Source of the DNA: Pseudalkalibacillus sp. SCS-8
Lineage (GTDB): Bacteria; Bacillota; Bacilli; Bacillales; Fictibacillaceae
Direction of reading: 5' to 3'
Length of the DNA: 64,000 bases
Assembly: GCF_040126055.1 (NCBI RefSeq)
Contig: NZ_CP143541.1
Span: forward strand, 2,976,001-3,040,000
The position numbers and the translations under genes were made by a program. Below the pieces are notes generated by a model. That model saw only the letters and a list, made by a program, of their open reading frames with translations, was not told where the DNA came from and ran no database searches. Shown here piece after piece: positions 60,430 through 64,000 of the stretch. Numbering within the stretch: the first letter of the stretch is position 1; every line of letters starts with the position of its first letter.

Positions 60430-61698
60430 TTATTGAAATGGGTCATAGTACGTTTCAGCATTTTCCTGAAGCTTAGTAGCAACATCCTGCTCCGACAGTT
60501 TATCCAAGTACATACCTTGAAGCTCGGTTTCAAGGGTTGATTTCGTCGTCGGATTCCCTTTATTGAAATGTACAAGCATCAAGTATGGAGTCGAATAGTC
60601 GTTGGAGGCTTCCGCCATGGCTGTCACAAGTTCATCATCCGTTTGAACGCCAGGTACAGCAGGTATACGTGACAATTCGTTTGAAAACAGCTTCGCAAAC
60701 TTTTCTGTTGTCATGAATTGCAGGAACTTTTTCGCATTCTCCTTTTGGTCCGAATTAACATTCAAACCATAGGAACCGTCCACCCACGTGGTCATTGTCG
60801 GTTTTTTACCTGTCGCTGAAGGCATCGGGAAGAAGCCGAAATCCAGATCTGGATTCATTTCACGTAACACTTCAATTTCCCAGCTTCCTAACGGGAACAT
60901 GGCAGCTTGTTCTGTAAAGAACAGGGTTCGGATATCTTCCATACCCAAACCTTCATAATTGTCAGGGAAGAATTGCTTCAGCTCATCCATTGCCTCAACC
61001 GACGAGATGAATTCATCACTTTTGAAGGTCTTCTCACCCGACGTGATCGCGTCTACGAATTCATTGCCTCCATAATGCGCAGGACCGACGATGGAGTGGG
61101 TCAAGGACAATAGCCAGCCTTCCTTTGTACCAAGTGCAATCGGTGTTACACCTTCCTCTTTCAACTTTTCATTCAAGCTGATGAACTCTTCCCACGTTTT
61201 CGGTTCTTCCAATCCATGCTTTTCAAAGATTTTCTTGTTGTAATACATTTGGGCAGAGTTCAATGACAACGGAACACCATACACCTTGCCATCATCAGAT
61301 GTGGCAGCCTTCATCGTCTCTTCGCTGAAAACATCAATGCCTTCCAGGTCATCAAGGGGCTCTAAGTAACCCGCTTTTGCTAATTCCATACCTGGGGCAT
61401 AAGGACGAAGCTGGATGATGTCAGGTCCTTCTCCACTTTGTAACCCTGTGTTCAAAATCGTGTCATACTCTGTGTTTTTAGATGGCTTAAACTCGACCTT
61501 GATATCGGGATATTCTTCGTTGAATGCTTCAATGATTTTTTCATAAGCTGCTTTGTCTTCTGTCCTCCAGCTTCCGATCGTTAATGGATCTCCGTTACCA
61601 TTACTTCCATCCGAATCTGAGCTGGAACTGCTACAGCCTGAGAGTGCAAGCGAAAGGACGAATAGTGCACCTAGAATAGAAATCAACAACCGTTTCAT
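60430..61698 (-). CDS. Sugar-binding lipoprotein of the mur ABC importer
   Basis: A 422-residue extracellular binding protein (family 1 SBP). Signal peptide with lipobox LALSGC (Cys22) followed by a Ser/Asp/Gly-rich linker, then a two-lobe fold starting LTIGSWRTEDKAAYEKIIEA, with the conserved PLSLNSAQMYYNKKIFEKHG block and the C-terminal region typical of maltose-type binders. It follows murR directly and is the first of the transporter genes. Ligand not visible; context suggests MurNAc sugars. Confidence 0.92.
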   Translation of the reverse strand: MKRLLISILGALFVLSLALSGCSSSSSDSDGSNGNGDPLTIGSWRTEDKAAYEKIIEAFNEEYPDIKVEFKPSKNTEYDTILNTGLQSGEGPDIIQLRPYAPGMELAKAGYLEPLDDLEGIDVFSEETMKAATSDDGKVYGVPLSLNSAQMYYNKKIFEKHGLEEPKTWEEFISLNEKLKEEGVTPIALGTKEGWLLSLTHSIVGPAHYGGNEFVDAITSGEKTFKSDEFISSVEAMDELKQFFPDNYEGLGMEDIRTLFFTEQAAMFPLGSWEIEVLREMNPDLDFGFFPMPSATGKKPTMTTWVDGSYGLNVNSDQKENAKKFLQFMTTEKFAKLFSNELSRIPAVPGVQTDDELVTAMAEASNDYSTPYLMLVHFNKGNPTTKSTLETELQGMYLDKLSEQDVATKLQENAETYYDPFQ

Positions 61699-61763
61699 AC
61701 CGTCAAATCCCTCCTAAACGTTTTATTTGGTTATGTCGAAATCTTTGGATGTTCGAGTTCCTA

Positions 61764-62624
61764 TCAGTCTGTTTGTTTCGATACCTGCACAGCTTTCCGA
61801 GTTCTTTCCAGCGCTTCGATGCTCTCCTCATAATGCTGACTTGTCATACCGAGGTATAGCACATCAATGACGTTCAATTGTGAGATACGTGAACTCATCG
61901 CACCGCTACGAATGCTCTTTTCCAATGAACTTGTAAATAGATTGATATCCGAAAGGTCTGCTACTGGATTACTTCCGAATTTCGTCAGGGAAATCGTACA
62001 AGCTCCGTTTTCCTTTGCAATTTGCATCGAATGAATGACATCCTTCGTCCGCCCGGAATATGAAATGCCGAATGCAACATCTTCTGCTGTTAAATTTGCA
62101 CTGATTGTCCCTTGTGTATCAAAGTCAAATCCAGCTTCACACCAACGATTGATTCTCGTCAGCTTTTGCTTGAAGTCCTGTGCAATGACAGCTGAAGCTC
62201 CGATTCCGAACACAGCGATTTTTCTAGCTCCACTTAAGACAGCAACTGCTTTTTCAACTTCTTCAGGTGATAAGACAGACAATGTATCGTTTATGGATTG
62301 GACATTGTTATGGGATACCGTGGTGATAAGTGAGGAAATCGAACCATTTGTCTGGATCTCTTGATAGGAATGAGTATTGTTGTTGAATTGAGCAAGATCT
62401 CCAGCTATGCGAAGCTTCAATTCTTGGAATCCCTTAAAACTGAGCGTTCTTGATAGTCTGATGATCGTAGCTTCGCTTACCTGTGTCCTTTTCGCCAATT
62501 TCTGGACAGATAGATTCACAACCTCTGAAGGATGGGTCAGTATGTATTCGGCAACCTTACGTTCAGAAGGCTTCAAGGACGGCATCGTTTCCTGGATGCT
62601 GATTAAACCACCTTTTAACATCAT
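61764..62624 (-). CDS. murR: RpiR-family repressor MurR
   Basis: A 286-residue regulator: N-terminal HTH (VQKLAKRTQVSEATIIRLSR, about 35-56) and C-terminal SIS sugar-phosphate domain (KIAVFGIGASAVIAQDFKQK, about 130-150). Neighbouring murQ and namZ identify it as MurR, which in other bacteria senses MurNAc-6P. The frame opens with ATGATG after TAGGAGAATGA. An imperfect palindrome upstream is the candidate operator. Confidence 0.9.
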   Translation of the reverse strand: MMLKGGLISIQETMPSLKPSERKVAEYILTHPSEVVNLSVQKLAKRTQVSEATIIRLSRTLSFKGFQELKLRIAGDLAQFNNNTHSYQEIQTNGSISSLITTVSHNNVQSINDTLSVLSPEEVEKAVAVLSGARKIAVFGIGASAVIAQDFKQKLTRINRWCEAGFDFDTQGTISANLTAEDVAFGISYSGRTKDVIHSMQIAKENGACTISLTKFGSNPVADLSDINLFTSSLEKSIRSGAMSSRISQLNVIDVLYLGMTSQHYEESIEALERTRKAVQVSKQTD

Positions 62625-62671
62625 TCATTCTCCTACTCTTTCATTTCATGTTTACCTTTAGTTTAAAAAAT

Positions 62672-62706
62672 AATGTTACATAAATCAATACAATTTATGA
62701 AATATT
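62672..62706. promoter_or_regulatory. Candidate MurR operator
   Basis: AATGTTACATAAAT and ATTTATGAAATATT are inverted copies (12 of 14 positions) separated by 7 bp, between namZ and murR, 48 bp before murR. Confidence 0.5.
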
Positions 62707-62728
62707 GTTACTTATCTGAAAATTATAG

Positions 62729-62760
62729 AGGGTGACTTCATCCGTATCCAGTCACCCTCG
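62729..62760. terminator. Hairpin between namZ and murR
   Basis: GAGGGTGACT and AGTCACCCTC form a perfect 10-bp stem around a 12-base loop, 16 bp after the namZ stop. The T tract is weak on both sides. Confidence 0.65.
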
Positions 62761-62775
62761 TTCTTTGTTCAGCGG

Positions 62776-64000
62776 TTAGTAGAGTAAGTACATTTCTCTT
62801 GTTTCCTTGAATTCTTCCAGCTCATCCATCCACTGTGACTTGATCTGTTGAACAGACTGCCCTTCTTCTATGGCATCTCGGATCCATCCATTTCCTACAA
62901 GGTAGTCGAAGAATGAAATACCGGCACTGTTTTCAGCCCTGAAAGCGAAGTCTTCCGGGTATAGGTCATGGATGGTTTTAACGAGATGAAGGCCCGTATC
63001 AATCGGACTGAACTTCTTCTGATCAGTTACATGAATTTGAACGCCATGTGTCAACTCACCTCGGTGTTTCGAGAAAGTAGGGGTGAAGGACGCCGCTCGG
63101 AATTGGACACCTTTCAACCGATGATTGTTCATTTCGGCTGTAAGCTCTGTACTGTTAATGAATGGTGCGCCGATCAACTCAAACGGTTTGGTCGTGCCTC
63201 TACCTTCTGACACGTTTGTCCCTTCAATAAGAGCAGCTCCTGGATAAACGAGTGCTGTGTCGACTGTCGGCATGTTCGGAGACGGCAGGACGAATTCCAG
63301 AGGGGTTTCCTCAAAGTACATGTTCCGTTTCCAGCCTTCCATCTCAACAACCGTCAAGTCAGCTCCGATCCCGAATTCTTGATTGAACATTTTTGCCAGT
63401 TCTCCGACCGTCATCCCATGGCGGAGAGGGATCGGATATTTACCGACAAATGAAGCGTATTCCGGATTAAGCACAGGTCCTTCGACTTTTGTTCCACCGA
63501 TCGGATTCGGACGATCCAGAACAATGAATGAAACATCATTTTCTGCAGCTGCTTCCATCGCATAAGCCATCGTGTAGATATACGTATAGAATCGGGTACC
63601 AACATCTTGGATATCAAACATCAATACATCTACGTTCTCTAGCATTTCTGGTGTCGGTTTTCTCGTCGGACCATAAAGGCTATACACAGGGAGCCCCGTT
63701 TTCTCGTCCTCGTAAAATTCAACATACTCCCCGGCTTGAGCACTTCCTCTTACACCATGCTCCGGACCGTATAAGGCTGTCAGTTCAACATCTGGGTCCT
63801 CATGAAGCAAGTCTACGACACTATTAAGCTCTTGATCGACTCCAGTCGGGTTTGTAATCAAGCCGACCTTCTTGCCGCTGATCAAGCTTTTTTGGTCATC
63901 AAGCAGCACTTCTACACCAAGTTTAAATTTCTTAGCCTTTTGATTTCGATTATCATCCCGCTCATCGTCATCATCTGCAAGAACGCCTGATAGGGAAGAT
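62776..64000 (-). CDS. namZ: Exo-beta-N-acetylmuramidase NamZ (DUF1343), partial at 5' end
   Basis: The reading frame is open to the right edge and starts outside the window; 408 codons are visible. Sequence at the edge, SSLSGVLADDDDERDD, looks like the end of a signal peptide with cleavage after VLA. The DUF1343 marks VGLITNPTGVDQELNSVVDL, LYGPEHGVRG, MLMFDIQDVGTRFYTYIYTM (spelled VLMFDIQDVG in the gene), LDRPNPIGG, GMTVGELAKMFN and EGTNVSEGRGTTKPFE are all present. In B. subtilis NamZ (YbbC) releases MurNAc from the ends of peptidoglycan chains outside the cell, feeding the murQ pathway. Confidence 0.93.
   Translation of the reverse strand, partial: SSLSGVLADDDDERDDNRNQKAKKFKLGVEVLLDDQKSLISGKKVGLITNPTGVDQELNSVVDLLHEDPDVELTALYGPEHGVRGSAQAGEYVEFYEDEKTGLPVYSLYGPTRKPTPEMLENVDVLMFDIQDVGTRFYTYIYTMAYAMEAAAENDVSFIVLDRPNPIGGTKVEGPVLNPEYASFVGKYPIPLRHGMTVGELAKMFNQEFGIGADLTVVEMEGWKRNMYFEETPLEFVLPSPNMPTVDTALVYPGAALIEGTNVSEGRGTTKPFELIGAPFINSTELTAEMNNHRLKGVQFRAASFTPTFSKHRGELTHGVQIHVTDQKKFSPIDTGLHLVKTIHDLYPEDFAFRAENSAGISFFDYLVGNGWIRDAIEEGQSVQQIKSQWMDELEEFKETREMYLLY

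Overview
The window comes from a low-GC, endospore-forming Firmicute of the Bacillaceae. Many genes match Bacillus subtilis families and sometimes its gene order: fadA-fadN-fadM with a FadR box, CotF-type coat proteins (yusN), yusU, yusO-yusP, ywdH, yuaF-floT, a gerA-type A/B/C operon and paired crcB genes. The exact genus cannot be read from the sequence. No rRNA, tRNA, complete insertion sequence, prophage or cas gene was seen.

Layout. 0-6.4 kb: fatty-acid beta-oxidation (fadA cut by the left edge, fadN), a proline-dehydrogenase-like gene, and two coat proteins. 6.5-12.2 kb: a GAF-type sensor kinase/regulator pair, an FMN reductase, split CopC and CopD copper genes, and a hydrolase. 12.2-16 kb: an ECF sigma factor, its RskA-type anti-sigma, a cell-wall-sorted protein of two exact-length repeats, and a class F-like sortase with a lipobox. 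The sigma gene and the surface-protein gene share the same bipartite promoter-like sequence, so the four genes look like one regulated surface system. 16-24.3 kb: PAP2 phosphatase, YusO/YusP drug efflux, CBS and HD-GYP proteins, cardiolipin synthase. 24.4-29.6 kb: aldehyde dehydrogenase and a pspA-yuaF-floT membrane-stress operon behind a SigW-like promoter. 29.6-35.2 kb: a germinant-receptor operon and a sporulation-type PAS kinase. 35.5-42 kb: MurG paralogue, DedA protein and a 1448-residue secreted GH13 enzyme under two cre sites.

42-47 kb is an arsenic region of two convergent units. One side has arsR and arsP plus two small cysteine-ended proteins, with five exact ATCAA-N6-TTGAT operators. 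The other is arsR-arsB-arsC-arsI followed by a HesB/IscA-like gene with an in-frame UGA at the conserved cysteine position and a hairpin downstream that fits a bacterial SECIS: a probable selenoprotein.

47-57 kb: fluoride channels, a small kinase-like protein, UspA, SulP transporter with a structured leader, methyltransferase, CAP lipoprotein, DEAD helicase, OsmC, TetR with two palindromic operators, and an adaA-adaB-alkA DNA-alkylation repair operon. 57.6-64 kb: murQ, two ABC permeases, a sugar-binding lipoprotein, murR and namZ (cut by the right edge), a peptidoglycan amino-sugar recycling locus that has an ABC importer where B. subtilis has the PTS permease MurP.

Four intergenic regions carry short GTGYCWGRCAC palindromes spaced 47-48 bp apart. 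Another intergenic region carries a strict 20-bp repeat, and a GC-rich interspersed repeat lies before the ada operon.
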